A stretch of DNA of 64,000 bases from Homoserinimonas sedimenticola (GCF_026094475.1 NZ_JAPELL010000002.1:372001-436000); one strand, 5' to 3'; shown: positions 1 through 9,448, counted from the first letter of the stretch. Numbers and translations are program-made. The notes: generated by a model from the letters alone, not told the origin.

Positions 1-1
1 G

Positions 2-2128
2 CCCGTCATGGTGGGGGTCACTGTCGCGACCTACCTCCTCCTCGGCGTGCCGCTCGCCATCCCGGACAGCGCGCTCTTCAGGGTCCTGCCCTCGGGTGAG
101 GGCCTGCTGGAGCTGATCCGTGCGGCGGCGCTCGGCTGGCGGCAACTCCTCACGATCGCGCTGCCCGTGGGCAGCTACCAGTCGCTCCTCGTTCCCGCGT
201 TCCTCATCATTCTCGTCACGGTCATCATCGGGCTGTCTCTTGCGCTGCGGATCGAGACGGGAGAGCTTGGCGTCCTCGCCCCGACACTCGTGCTCGTGCT
301 CGGGCTCGCCTTCGGGCCCAGGGAGGCACCCACCGCCGTGCCTCTCGTGCTCGGCTTCCTTGCGGTCGTGCTCGGCTGGCTCAGCTGGCGTCGCTGGTAT
401 CGACGCCGGGAGAGCATCCGTGCCCTTGCGACGTCGCCTATGCCCGGCAGCGCTCGTCTTGAACGGCTGGGCGGGGTTCGCAGTGCCGCGGCCGCGATCG
501 CCATCCTCCTCGTCGCTGTCGCGGTCGGGGGTCTGTCCGCGAACGCGGCGCCGCCCGAGCGCGAACGCGAAGTGCTGCGCGACATCGTCGACCAGCCCTT
601 CGACCCCCGGGACTACTCGAGCCCGCTCAGCAGCTTCCGTCGCTACCAGCAGCCCTCCATCGCAGGCTCGGCCATGTTCACCGTCAGGGGACTTCCGGCG
701 GGGGCTCGGCTCCGCCTGGCCACCCTTGACACCTACGACGGCGTCGTCTTCAGCGTCGGAAGCGACCTCGCGACGAGCGACTCCGGATCATTCACGAGGC
801 TTCCCACCTCGATCGAGCGCGACCTTGCGGGCGAACGCGTCGAGCTCGAGGTGGAGATCTCCGGCTATGAGGGCATCTGGGTTCCCACGACAGGCCTGCT
901 GAGCTCGATCTCCTTCTGGGGAACGGATGCAGCGGCTCTCACGGACAGCTTCTTCTTCAACGATGGGGGGCACTCGGGGGTGGTGCTCGAGGGGCTCGAC
1001 GCGGGCGATCGCTACACTCTCGACGCGGTCATCCCCGCCGAGCCGAGCAGCGGCAGGATCGGCAGCCTGAGCCCCGGCGACGCCGCCGTGCCCCCTGCCG
1101 CGGTCGTTCCCGAGGAGCTGACGGTCGTGCTCGACACGTGGGTGCGGGGCGCCGAGACCGCCGGTGAGCGGCTCGAGGCGATGCTTTCGGCCCTCGCGGC
1201 TGAGGGGTACGTGAGCCACGGCATTCGAGACGACGAGCCGGTGAGCCGCTCGGGCCACGGAGCCGACCGAATCCAGGAGCTCCTCACGAGCCCCCGCATG
1301 ATCGGCGACGAGGAGCAGTACTCCGTCACGGCCGCGCTCATGGCGCGCGCAATCGGCTTTCCCTCGCGAGTCGTCTTCGGCTTCGCGCCCGAGCCCTTAG
1401 GCGGCGAGGACGACACGACCGTCGTCCTCGGCTCCGATGTCTCGGCATGGATCGAGGTGGATACGGCTCAGTTCGGCTGGGTCGCGATCGACCCGACGCC
1501 GCCCGAGCGGGAGATTCCCGAGGAGGAGCCCGAGGATCCGACCGAGGTCGCTCGCCCCCAGAGCCCTGTACCGCCGCCCGCAGTTGAGCCAGACCCGAGC
1601 CGCGACCAGATTCCGCTCGATACAAGCCAGGAGGACGAGGAGCAGGACGACCCCTTCGTGGCGGCCCTGCTCGCAGCCCTCACGGTACTCGCCTGGATTG
1701 CCGCGGGCATCCTCGTCGTGCTTGCTCCCTTCCTCGCGATCGTCATCGCGAAGCTTCGCCGTCGCTATCTGCGGCAGCGCGCCGCATCTGCCGCGGCCCG
1801 GGTCAGCGGAGGCTGGCGGGAGTTCGAGGACATGACCGCGGACTACGGCTACAGCCCGCCGCCGTCACCGACGCGCAGCGAGGTCGCCGAGGCCGTGGGC
1901 GGGGTCCGCCCTCTCGTGCTTGCCGCAGTTGCTGACCGTGCCGTCTTCGCCCCCGAGCGGGTGGATGAGGATGAAGCGCGAGAGGTGTGGGTCGCGGTGC
2001 GGGAACTGGAGGAGGACATCTCGTCGAGCCGCACGCGCTGGCAGCGGGTGAAGGCGGCCGTCTCTCTGCGCTCCCTCGCTGGCTATAGTCTCAAGGAGTT
2101 GTTTTCCCGGGAGAGACGGCCCACATGA
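2..2128 (+). CDS. Transglutaminase-fold membrane protein (DUF3488 type), 5'-partial, catalytic residues replaced
   Basis: The frame is open to the window start, so the true start lies upstream; the first ATG inside is at 8. Several hydrophobic segments at the N-terminus (codons from 8 to about 590) are followed by an extracytoplasmic transglutaminase-like core, an acidic Pro-rich linker, one more membrane segment near 1660-1750 and a cytoplasmic tail. This is the usual plan of actinobacterial DUF3488/transglutaminase proteins encoded beside MoxR and DUF58 genes. In active relatives the core reads GDCEQ and AHAW; here it reads GDEEQ (Glu codon at 1310) and VSAW (Ser codon at 1442), while the IDPTP motif remains. 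The Cys and His of the triad are therefore absent and the protein is probably a non-catalytic scaffold. It overlaps the next gene by ATGA, which implies translational coupling. Confidence 0.85.
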   Translation, partial: PVMVGVTVATYLLLGVPLAIPDSALFRVLPSGEGLLELIRAAALGWRQLLTIALPVGSYQSLLVPAFLIILVTVIIGLSLALRIETGELGVLAPTLVLVLGLAFGPREAPTAVPLVLGFLAVVLGWLSWRRWYRRRESIRALATSPMPGSARLERLGGVRSAAAAIAILLVAVAVGGLSANAAPPEREREVLRDIVDQPFDPRDYSSPLSSFRRYQQPSIAGSAMFTVRGLPAGARLRLATLDTYDGVVFSVGSDLATSDSGSFTRLPTSIERDLAGERVELEVEISGYEGIWVPTTGLLSSISFWGTDAAALTDSFFFNDGGHSGVVLEGLDAGDRYTLDAVIPAEPSSGRIGSLSPGDAAVPPAAVVPEELTVVLDTWVRGAETAGERLEAMLSALAAEGYVSHGIRDDEPVSRSGHGADRIQELLTSPRMIGDEEQYSVTAALMARAIGFPSRVVFGFAPEPLGGEDDTTVVLGSDVSAWIEVDTAQFGWVAIDPTPPEREIPEEEPEDPTEVARPQSPVPPPAVEPDPSRDQIPLDTSQEDEEQDDPFVAALLAALTVLAWIAAGILVVLAPFLAIVIAKLRRRYLRQRAASAAARVSGGWREFEDMTADYGYSPPPSPTRSEVAEAVGGVRPLVLAAVADRAVFAPERVDEDEAREVWVAVRELEEDISSSRTRWQRVKAAVSLRSLAGYSLKELFSRERRPT

Positions 2129-3216
2129 CCTGCACGTATTGCGGAACCGCGCTGCCGCGCGGGGCGATCTTCTGCGGCGAGTGCGGCAGGCGCGTCGCCG
2201 CGGAAGCGGCGACCGGCGGCCCTTCCGCTCCCCTCGACCTGCCCGTGTCGCCGCCTCCCGCCCCTGAGCATGAGGGCACTCCCGCCCAGGCCCGCTCCTG
2301 GTCGCTTTCGGGGGAGGACGAGGGCGATGCTGCCCCCGAAGCTGAGGACGCCGCGGCGTTCAGGGGCTCGGGCGAGGCCGCCGTCGAAAGCGTCGCACCC
2401 ACCGAGACAGCCGAGCAGCAAGACCTCGAGAGTTCCGCCGGGCAGAGCGCGGCGGAGGCGGCTCTCGAGGGCGTCCAGCGCAACCCGCTGGAGTGTGCCC
2501 AGTGCGGTTCGACTCTCGGTCCCGGCGACATCTTCTGCGGTGAGTGCGGTTCGGTCTCGAGATCCGTGAGCGCAGCATTCACCCGCAGCGTCCCTCAAAT
2601 GCCGCCTCCTGCAGCGCCGAGTGATGACGGCGCCGGTGGAGAGGCTGGCGCTCCGGCTCCTCATGTCACACCGACGTCCGCGCCGGCCCCCGGGCCGGTC
2701 CCGCTGCCGACCATGCCGATCTTCGTGCAGTCCCCTCCTGGGGCGCCGCCGGTTCCGCTTCCCGTGGCGGACCACAGGCCGACTCCGCCCGCCCCGACGT
2801 CGAGCGCTGCGGACTCCGCAGCCGCCGAGGCGCCCGAAGCGGAGGACCTCGGCGACGTCGAGGAGACGCGCATTGTGCGCCGGGGCGGAGGCGAACGCTA
2901 TGTTCTGCAGTTCAGCACAGGCGAGAGCGTCACGGTCTACGGCACTGGCCTGATCGGGAGGAATCCGCGGCCAGAGCCTGGGGAGTACTTCGATCAGCTC
3001 GTTCGCGTGCTCGACACCGGGCGTTCCGTCTCGAAGACCCACCTCGAGTTCGGCCAGGAGGACGGCTCCTTCTGGATCAAGGACCGCTTCTCCGGCAACG
3101 GCACAGTGCTGAAAGAGCCGGATGCTCCTCCGCGGCGCTGCGACGCCGACCGGCGGTGCCGTGTGGCCAGGGGTAGTCGGGTCGAGATCGGCGAACAGTT
3201 CTTCGTCGTGAGCTGA
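2125..3216 (+). CDS. Double zinc-ribbon protein with C-terminal FHA domain
   Basis: This 363-residue protein has two four-cysteine zinc ribbons. The first is at residues 3-21 (CTYC then CGEC) and the second near residues 130-150 (CAQC then CGEC). A long Pro/Ala/Glu-rich, presumably disordered linker follows, and then an FHA domain at about residues 255-363 with the expected IGRNP, SVSKTHLEF and GNGT elements. FHA domains bind phosphothreonine, so the protein probably answers to a Ser/Thr kinase; one is encoded at 11055-12206 but is not adjacent. The start overlaps the upstream stop (ATGA), and an FtsK/EccC-like ATPase gene follows after an 84-base gap. Architecture is clear; the partner and substrate are unknown. 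Confidence 0.85.
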   Translation: MTCTYCGTALPRGAIFCGECGRRVAAEAATGGPSAPLDLPVSPPPAPEHEGTPAQARSWSLSGEDEGDAAPEAEDAAAFRGSGEAAVESVAPTETAEQQDLESSAGQSAAEAALEGVQRNPLECAQCGSTLGPGDIFCGECGSVSRSVSAAFTRSVPQMPPPAAPSDDGAGGEAGAPAPHVTPTSAPAPGPVPLPTMPIFVQSPPGAPPVPLPVADHRPTPPAPTSSAADSAAAEAPEAEDLGDVEETRIVRRGGGERYVLQFSTGESVTVYGTGLIGRNPRPEPGEYFDQLVRVLDTGRSVSKTHLEFGQEDGSFWIKDRFSGNGTVLKEPDAPPRRCDADRRCRVARGSRVEIGEQFFVVS

Positions 3217-3300
3217 CGACTCCTCCACGGCCCGGGCAACGGGCAGCTCTTCCACGGAGCAGGGCTCGATCGCGATCGACGCGGGCCGCGACATGGTGTC

Positions 3301-6300
3301 GTGGTCCCCGTGACAGCACCCCGTGACATCCCGCTGCCCCGCCCGCCGGAGCCTCCACCGCCGTATTCGTTCCCGCTCCTCGCGACCCTCGCGCCAGTCG
3401 TGGCGGCGCTCGGCATGTGGGTCGTGACGCGGTCTCCCTTTGCTCTCCTGTTCGCATTCCTGGGTCCGCTCATCGCGCTCGGCAGCCTCGTCGATGCGCG
3501 CCTTCAGGGGCGGCGGCGCTCGCGGCGTGAACACGAGCGCTTCCGCGCGGATGTCGCGGCCACCCGGGGGCGGATCGAGCGCGAGCACGATCGGCTGCGG
3601 GAGGCTCTGTGGCGGGCTGCCCGGGCGCCGAGTCGGCTGATCCCCGTGGCCCTCCACGACGCCGAGCGCTGGAGGTACCAGGGCGGGCCTCTTCCCCTTG
3701 TGCTGGGCGTGGGCGAGCGGCCGAGCGAGGTGCGGCTGAGCGGAGCGTCGGAGCACGAGACGGAGTGGGCGGATGGCGTCCCTCCCGGCCTGAGCCGGGC
3801 GCTCGGGCGGGGAGCGCGTCGACGGGGGCGAAAGGACCGTGCCGGTGAGCCGGTGGGGCGCGTGCTCCTCGAGCTGCGCGAGGAGGCGGCACTTCTCACG
3901 GGCGCTCCCGTCACTGTCGACGCGCGGCTGGGCGTCGGCGTGTGCGGCGCGCGGGTCGCTGCGTTCGCGCTCGCACGCTCGCTCGTCCTACAGCTCGCGG
4001 ATGCGCTTCCGCCCGGCACTTTTGTCGCGCGGGGCGGCTTCGAGGGGTGGCATGCCGAGCTTCCTCATGTCGAGCCCGCCGCGGCGCCGCCCGCTTCCCT
4101 GCGCATCGACTTCACCGAGCGCGCAGGTTCCCGGCATGAGGGATCCGTCTCGATACCGGTCGTCGTGGCGGAGAGCGCGGATGAGCTGCCTCGTGAATGC
4201 CGCGTCGGCCTCGAGGTCTCGGGCGGCGAGGTGCGGATGCTGCGGCACCCGCAACTCGGAATGCGTGACGCCGACGGCCTCGCGGTCGTGCCGCGCCGAT
4301 TCCGCGCCGATTTCGTCTCTGCACTCGACGCCGGCCGCTTTGCCGCCACGCTGGCGGCGGCGGCGCGGGCGGAAGGCATGATGCTCGGGGCGGGCGGGGT
4401 GCCCTCCTTCGCGGAACTCGCCTCGATAGGCCAGCCCGACGGCGAGCAGGCAGGGCTTCCCGCAGCCTTCGCGATCGCGGCAGAGGGGCCGCTCGTCGTG
4501 GATCTCGTGGCGGAGGGGCCGCACGCCGTCGTGGGCGGCACAACGGGCAGCGGCAAGAGCGAGCTCCTCATCTCGTGGGTGCTCGCGTTGGCGCGCTCCG
4601 CCTCGCCGCAGCGGGTCACGTTCCTGCTCGTCGACTTCAAGGGAGGCTCCTCATTCGGGGAGCTCGCGGCGTTGCCCCACTGCGTCGGCCTGATCACGGA
4701 TCTCGACCGGGTGACCGCGGGCCGCGCCCTCGAAAGCCTCAGTGCGGAGTTGCGGCACAGGGAACAGGTCCTGGCTCGTCGGGGCGCGCGGGCAATCGAG
4801 GACCTCGACGACGGCCTGCTTCCCCGGCTCGTGGTCGTCGTGGACGAGTTCGCGGCGATGCTGAGCGACTTTCCCGAGCTACACGCCGTCTTCGCCGACA
4901 TCGCGGCGCGCGGGCGGTCGCTCGGGGTGCACCTCATCCTGTGCACCCAGCGACCCGCGGGCGTCGTCCGTGACTCCCTCATGGCCAACTGCGCCCTGCG
5001 GCTCTCCCTGCGCGTCAACAGTGGCCACGACAGCACTGCCGTGATCGGCACGGATGACGCCGCCGCGCTGCCGCGCGAGCCGGCCGGGCGCTGCCTCGTG
5101 AGCGTCGCCGGCGGCACCGCCGTTCTTGCCCAGGTCGCCCGTGCGGCGCCCGGAGGGGCGGCTGCCGTCGCCGAACGCTGGGCCGGAGTGGCTCTTCCGC
5201 GTCGACCGTGGCTGCCGCCCCTCCCGGAGCGGCTCGACTGGCGCGCGGTCGATGAGATCGCCGCCGATGGCGTCGAACCGGCGGGTCATTCCGGCACCGC
5301 GTCGCAGCGGGGGGAACGCGGCATCCGCTTTGGCCTGCTCGATCTTCCGCAGGAGCAGCGGCAGGTCCCTGCCGTGTGGCGACCGCGCCGCGACGGCCAC
5401 CTGCTCGTGATCGGCGGGCTGGGCTCAGGCAAGTCGACGGCGCTCGCCGCCCTTGCCGCGGCGGCCCGACGGGAGTCACTCGACGTGATGCCGATCGGCG
5501 GCGACATCGAGGAGGCCTGGGATATCGTCCTCGCGCTCTCTCGCGGCGACCGCGGCGTTTCGCCCGTCCTCGCCCTCCTGGACGACCTCGACGCTCTCCT
5601 GCCCCGCTTCCCTGAGCCCTATGCCGCGGCGTTCCTCGAGAACCTGACGGCCGTACTGCGCGAAGGGCCTGCGACCGGGGTTCATGTGGCGGCTTCAGTG
5701 CAGCGCCTGACACCGGGCGTCCAGACGGCAGCGGGGCTCTTCGACTCGCGCTTGATCCTTCGGTTGCCGTCCCGCCAGGAGCACGTGATGGCGGGCGGCG
5801 AGGGCGCTGGGTTCCTCGCGGGTGCCGTGCCGGGTCGCGCGCGCTGGCAGGGGAACGAGGTGCAGCTCGTGTCGGAGCCGCTGCCATCAACTCCGCTGGC
5901 TCGGATGCACACGCGCAGCGGTGTCGACCTTTCGGGGTCGGGCGTCGCCGCGATCGTGACGACGCGACCCGCAGCCCTGCGCGATCTCCTGCGCGCGCTC
6001 GGAGCGGGGGAGAGCATGTGTGCTCCCGGAGAGCTGGCGGATCGCCTCGCCGGGGGAGCCTCCCTCCCCGTCGCCGTCGGCGACCCTCACGCGTGGCAGG
6101 CCGCGTGGAGCGCCTTCGCGATTGCGCGCCAGCGGAGTGAGGTGCTCTTCGACCGGTGCAGCCCGAGCGAGTTCCGTCTCGTATCCGGCCTGAGTCTCCT
6201 GCCCCCGCCGCTCTCGCGTGTGCCGGGCGGCGTCTGGCGGCTCGCGCCGTCGGGCGAGGTGCTCCGCGGGCAACTACCCTCAGCGAGTCGCATTAGTTGA
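3301..6300 (+). CDS. FtsK/SpoIIIE (EccC/EssC-like) membrane ATPase with two P-loop domains
   Basis: The 999-residue protein begins with two membrane segments (about residues 20-62) and a charged coiled region. It then carries two P-loop ATPase domains: Walker A GGTTGSGKS at 412-420 with Walker B LVVVVDE near 510, and Walker A GGLGSGKST at 705-713 with ALLDDLD near 760. Two N-terminal membrane helices before tandem FtsK domains match the coupling ATPases of type VII secretion (EccC/EssC) rather than the DNA translocase FtsK, which has four helices and a gamma domain. Family members usually carry three ATPase domains; I see only two. GTG at 3301 is the chosen start, with GTG 3310 possible. Neighbours are the FHA protein and the transglutaminase-fold protein; no WXG100, EccB, EccD or MycP gene lies in the window. 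Confidence 0.85.
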   Translation: MVPVTAPRDIPLPRPPEPPPPYSFPLLATLAPVVAALGMWVVTRSPFALLFAFLGPLIALGSLVDARLQGRRRSRREHERFRADVAATRGRIEREHDRLREALWRAARAPSRLIPVALHDAERWRYQGGPLPLVLGVGERPSEVRLSGASEHETEWADGVPPGLSRALGRGARRRGRKDRAGEPVGRVLLELREEAALLTGAPVTVDARLGVGVCGARVAAFALARSLVLQLADALPPGTFVARGGFEGWHAELPHVEPAAAPPASLRIDFTERAGSRHEGSVSIPVVVAESADELPRECRVGLEVSGGEVRMLRHPQLGMRDADGLAVVPRRFRADFVSALDAGRFAATLAAAARAEGMMLGAGGVPSFAELASIGQPDGEQAGLPAAFAIAAEGPLVVDLVAEGPHAVVGGTTGSGKSELLISWVLALARSASPQRVTFLLVDFKGGSSFGELAALPHCVGLITDLDRVTAGRALESLSAELRHREQVLARRGARAIEDLDDGLLPRLVVVVDEFAAMLSDFPELHAVFADIAARGRSLGVHLILCTQRPAGVVRDSLMANCALRLSLRVNSGHDSTAVIGTDDAAALPREPAGRCLVSVAGGTAVLAQVARAAPGGAAAVAERWAGVALPRRPWLPPLPERLDWRAVDEIAADGVEPAGHSGTASQRGERGIRFGLLDLPQEQRQVPAVWRPRRDGHLLVIGGLGSGKSTALAALAAAARRESLDVMPIGGDIEEAWDIVLALSRGDRGVSPVLALLDDLDALLPRFPEPYAAAFLENLTAVLREGPATGVHVAASVQRLTPGVQTAAGLFDSRLILRLPSRQEHVMAGGEGAGFLAGAVPGRARWQGNEVQLVSEPLPSTPLARMHTRSGVDLSGSGVAAIVTTRPAALRDLLRALGAGESMCAPGELADRLAGGASLPVAVGDPHAWQAAWSAFAIARQRSEVLFDRCSPSEFRLVSGLSLLPPPLSRVPGGVWRLAPSGEVLRGQLPSASRIS

Positions 6301-6325
6301 CAAACTCAATGATTGAAAATACCGT
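6297..6325 (+). promoter_or_regulatory. Near-consensus sigma-70 promoter with internal palindrome
   Basis: TTGACA at 6297-6302 and TACCGT at 6320-6325 are separated by 17 bases. The -35 box overlaps the stop codon of the upstream ATPase gene. The spacer contains the interrupted palindrome TCAATGATTGA (6307-6317), a suitable repressor site. It would drive the acyl-CoA ligase gene, with a predicted transcript start near 6332. The stretch is clearly more AT-rich than its surroundings. Confidence 0.7.
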
Positions 6326-6385
6326 GAGAATCTCGACCGTGGGGTCGGACGACGTGGTCTGGATTCGCAGGGGCGGGTCCGAAGG

Positions 6386-7987
6386 GTGGGTTCATTGCTG
6401 AATCAAGGCATCGGTTCGTGGCTCGAACGCCGACGCGAGAAGTCGGGCGATAAGCCCGCCGTCATCTTCGCCGAGAAGAGCACAAGTTACCGCGAGCTTC
6501 TCGACCGGGTGGAGCGACTCGCTGCTGCCTTGCGCGAGCGCGGAATCTCTCAAGGAGACCGCGTCGCTTACTTCGGCGAGAATCATGTCGCGTTCCTCGA
6601 GACGCTCTTAGCGGCCGCAACCCTCGGGGCCATCTTCGTTCCGCTCAATGCGCGCCTTGCCGCGCCGGAACTCGCCTTCGGCCTGACCGACTCGGGCAGC
6701 AGAATCCTCATCCATCCAAAGAGCCTCACGGTCGTCGCGGCGGCGGCCCTGCGTGGTACTCCCGTGACTCACCGCATCGTCGTCGACGACACCGCGCTCG
6801 GTGCCGCCATCACCGCCTCAGTGCCAGTCGTAGGTGGCGAGGACGACGACGAGCCGGGGGCGGATGACGCGGTCCTCGAGTCCTTCGAGGAGGTCCTGGC
6901 CGCGGCGAACCCCGAGTCGATCGACGTCGCGGTGGGGCTCGACGATCCGGCGATCATCCTTTACACATCGGGCACGACGGGCAACCCCAAGGGTGCCCTC
7001 CTCACGCACGGCAACCTCACGTGGAACGCGATCAACGTCATCATCGACTACGACTACCAGAGCACTGAGGTCGCACTCATGATCTCGCCGCTCTTCCATG
7101 TGGCCTCGCTCGGAATGGGGGTCCTGCCGACCCTGCTCAAGGGCGGGACGCTCGTGCTCGAGCCGCGATTCGATCCGGGCCGCGTGCTCGACGTTATCCA
7201 GCGCCACAGAGTCACGAGCATGAGCGGCGTGCCGACGACCTATCAGATGCTGAGCGAGCACCCGTTGTGGGAGTCCACCGACCTCTCGTCGCTCCGCCAG
7301 CTGACCTGTGGCGGCTCCGCCGTCCCCATCCGCGTCATCGACGCCTTCGAGGAGCGGGGGCTGCGCTTCTCGGGCGGCTATGGCATGACTGAGACGGCGC
7401 CGGGCATCACGAGCATTCCGGCAGCGCGGAGCCGCGAGAAAGCCGGCTCGGCGGGCCTTCCGCACTTCTTCACCTCTATGCGGGTCGTCGACGAGGAGGG
7501 CCGCCCGGCCGAGGTCGGCGAGCCTGGAGAGATCCAGGTGTCGGGGCCCAACGTCATCCGTGAGTACTGGAACCGTCCGGATGCCACATCCGAGGCCTAC
7601 GCGCCGGATGGCTGGTTCCGCACGGGCGACATCGGCTACCTTGACGACGACGGATTCCTCACAATCTCCGACCGGCTCAAGGACATGATCATCTCCGGTG
7701 GTGAGAACATCTACCCGGCTCAGGTGGAGCAGGCGATCCGGGAGATCGACGCGGTCGGTGACGTCGCGGTCATCGGCGTGCCCGACGAGCGCTGGGGCGA
7801 GGTGCCGTGGGCGATCGTTTCACTTCGCGAGGGCCGTGAGTTGAGCGCCGAGGACGTGCGCCGTCACCTCCAGGGGCGTCTTGCCCGCTTCAAGGTGCCC
7901 AAGAACGTCCTCTTCGTCGATGAGTTCCCGCGGACCGCGAGCGGCAAGATCCGCAAGGCAGACCTGCGCCGCAAGTACGGCGCCTAG
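6386..7987 (+). CDS. AMP-dependent acyl-CoA synthetase (fatty-acid-CoA ligase type)
   Basis: A member of the ANL adenylating superfamily, 533 residues, predicted to activate a carboxylic acid to its acyl-AMP and then to the CoA thioester. It shows the P-loop motif YTSGTTGNPKG (about residues 193-203), the YGMTE motif, the hinge motif WFRTGDIGYLDDDG, and the C-terminal SGKIRK lysine region. The length is normal and the sequence looks like medium/long-chain acyl-CoA ligases, but the substrate cannot be fixed. The start is GTG 6386; TTG 6395 is an alternative. The gene has its own promoter at 6297-6325 with a palindrome in the spacer, which suggests repression by a fatty-acid-responsive regulator (inference). 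Confidence 0.88.
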   Translation: MGSLLNQGIGSWLERRREKSGDKPAVIFAEKSTSYRELLDRVERLAAALRERGISQGDRVAYFGENHVAFLETLLAAATLGAIFVPLNARLAAPELAFGLTDSGSRILIHPKSLTVVAAAALRGTPVTHRIVVDDTALGAAITASVPVVGGEDDDEPGADDAVLESFEEVLAAANPESIDVAVGLDDPAIILYTSGTTGNPKGALLTHGNLTWNAINVIIDYDYQSTEVALMISPLFHVASLGMGVLPTLLKGGTLVLEPRFDPGRVLDVIQRHRVTSMSGVPTTYQMLSEHPLWESTDLSSLRQLTCGGSAVPIRVIDAFEERGLRFSGGYGMTETAPGITSIPAARSREKAGSAGLPHFFTSMRVVDEEGRPAEVGEPGEIQVSGPNVIREYWNRPDATSEAYAPDGWFRTGDIGYLDDDGFLTISDRLKDMIISGGENIYPAQVEQAIREIDAVGDVAVIGVPDERWGEVPWAIVSLREGRELSAEDVRRHLQGRLARFKVPKNVLFVDEFPRTASGKIRKADLRRKYGA

Positions 7988-8003
7988 GCGACCGCGGGCG
8001 GCG

Positions 8004-8018
8004 TAGGGTGGAGGGGTG
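8004..8018 (+). promoter_or_regulatory. TAGGGT -10 box six bases from the osmC GTG
   Basis: TAGGGT (8004-8009), six bases GGAGGG, then the GTG start at 8016. At this distance the transcript would begin at or within a base of the start codon. The intervening GGAGGG resembles a ribosome binding site but would be upstream of the predicted transcript start. Confidence 0.5.
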
Positions 8019-8492
8019 AACCTCGAACACCACTACGCTGTGTCCGTCGAGTGGACCGGCAATCGGGGCACCGGCACCAGCCACTACCGCGCGTACGGCC
8101 GCGATCACACGGTCTCGGCGGAGGGGAAGCCTTCCATCGAGGGTTCCTCCGACCGTGCGTTCCACGGTGACGCCTCCCGGTGGAACCCCGAGGAGCTCCT
8201 CCTCTCCGCTCTCAGTCAGTGCCACCTGCTCAGTTATCTCCACGTCGCGTCGTCCCGCGGCGTGGTTGTGACGGCCTACACGGATTCGGCCGTCGGTACG
8301 ATGCGCCAGAGCGAGGATGGGGGAGGGCGTTTCACCTCAGTGACGTTGCGCCCCGTCGTCACGGTCGAGAGCGAGGACATGGTGGAGCGGGCGCGGGATG
8401 CGCACCATGAGGCGAGCACCAAGTGCTTCATCGCGGCATCCGTCAACTTTCCCGTCGAGCATGAGCCGGTCATCCGGGTGGCAGGGGCATGA
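8016..8492 (+). CDS. OsmC/Ohr family thiol peroxidase-like protein
   Basis: A cytosolic protein of 158 residues matching the OsmC fold, whose members reduce organic hydroperoxides with paired cysteines. The core region SALSQCHLLSYLHVA near residues 67-81 holds the first conserved Cys in its family context (ALSQCH); the second Cys is in STKCFIAASVNFP near residue 137. This is the YhfA/OsmC-like branch rather than classical Ohr. The GTG start at 8016 lies six bases after a TAGGGT box. The gene overlaps the next one (FKBP lipoprotein) by ATGA, so the two are probably cotranscribed. Confidence 0.87.
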   Translation: MNLEHHYAVSVEWTGNRGTGTSHYRAYGRDHTVSAEGKPSIEGSSDRAFHGDASRWNPEELLLSALSQCHLLSYLHVASSRGVVVTAYTDSAVGTMRQSEDGGGRFTSVTLRPVVTVESEDMVERARDAHHEASTKCFIAASVNFPVEHEPVIRVAGA

Positions 8493-9448
8493 GGTCATAC
8501 CGTGCCGGGGCCGCCGTTGCGTTTGCCCTGACGGGCGCCGTGCTGCTCGCGGGCTGCCAGTCTCCGCCAGAGGTCGAGGATGCCGCGCCCGGGTGTGCTC
8601 CGGAGGGTGCGGCGGCGCGGAGCGTGAGCGCGGAGGGCGAGCTCTTTTCGCGGCCAGAGGTGCAGTTCGATGCACCCGTGAGTCCCGTGACGACCGAGCG
8701 AAGCGTGCTCGTCGAGGGTGACGGTGCCACCGTCGTGCTCGGCGCGACCGTCACGGTGGATTTCGTGGCGTTCAACGGCGCGACGGGAGACCCCCTCGAG
8801 GTGACGGGCTACGGCGCCCCCGGGGTCGGTCACACGGTTCTCACTCTCGACGGCGAATCGGCTATGCCGGGTCTCCGGCGCGCACTCCTGTGCTCCACCG
8901 TGGGGTCGCGGGTTGCTGCCGTCGTTCACCCCGACGACGGAATGGCGGAGTCCGGGCTTGCGCTCGGGCTCGGGCTCTCCGATCCGATTGTCTATGTCTT
9001 CGACATCGTGGCCGTCGCGCTGGATCGCGCCAATGGGGAACCTCAGACGCAGGAGGGTTCACTACCCGTCGTGGAGGAGGTGGACGGGGCACCCGTTGTC
9101 GCGATTCCGGCCGCTCCGCCCCCCACGGAGCTCATCTCCTCGACGCTCCTGCTCGGCTCCGGCCCCACCGTGCGCTCGGGTTCGGATGTATATCTGCGCT
9201 ACCGGGCCGTCCTCTGGCGCAACGGCCTCTCGGTGGAGGAAAACTGGAGTGTCGCCCAGCCGACCCGTTTCGCCATGTCCGAGCTTCTCCCGGGGGTGGC
9301 TCAGTCCCTCGTAGGTCAGCCGACGGGCTCGCGGCTGCTCGTGATCGTGCCTCCCGCCTACGGGTACGGTGCCGATGGCGATGTGTCCTCCTCCGTCACG
9401 GGCACCGACACGCTCGTGTATGTCGTCGACATCCTCGCCACGACCTGA
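8489..9448 (+). CDS. Lipoprotein with two FKBP-type peptidyl-prolyl isomerase domains
   Basis: The 319-residue protein begins with a lipoprotein signal peptide ending in LLAGC (Cys near residue 23), so it should be anchored on the outer face of the membrane. Two FKBP-like repeats follow: one at about residues 70-180 ([11 protein letters not shown] to [11 protein letters not shown]) and one at about 220-318 ([13 protein letters not shown] to [11 protein letters not shown], with [10 protein letters not shown]). The second repeat keeps the IVPPAYGYG element of active FKBPs; the first is degenerate ([14 protein letters not shown]). The probable role is folding of secreted proteins. The start overlaps the osmC stop (ATGA). 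Confidence 0.85.
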   Translation: MRSYRAGAAVAFALTGAVLLAGCQSPPEVEDAAPGCAPEGAAARSVSAEGELFSRPEVQFDAPVSPVTTERSVLVEGDGATVVLGATVTVDFVAFNGATGDPLEVTGYGAPGVGHTVLTLDGESAMPGLRRALLCSTVGSRVAAVVHPDDGMAESGLALGLGLSDPIVYVFDIVAVALDRANGEPQTQEGSLPVVEEVDGAPVVAIPAAPPPTELISSTLLLGSGPTVRSGSDVYLRYRAVLWRNGLSVEENWSVAQPTRFAMSELLPGVAQSLVGQPTGSRLLVIVPPAYGYGADGDVSSSVTGTDTLVYVVDILATT

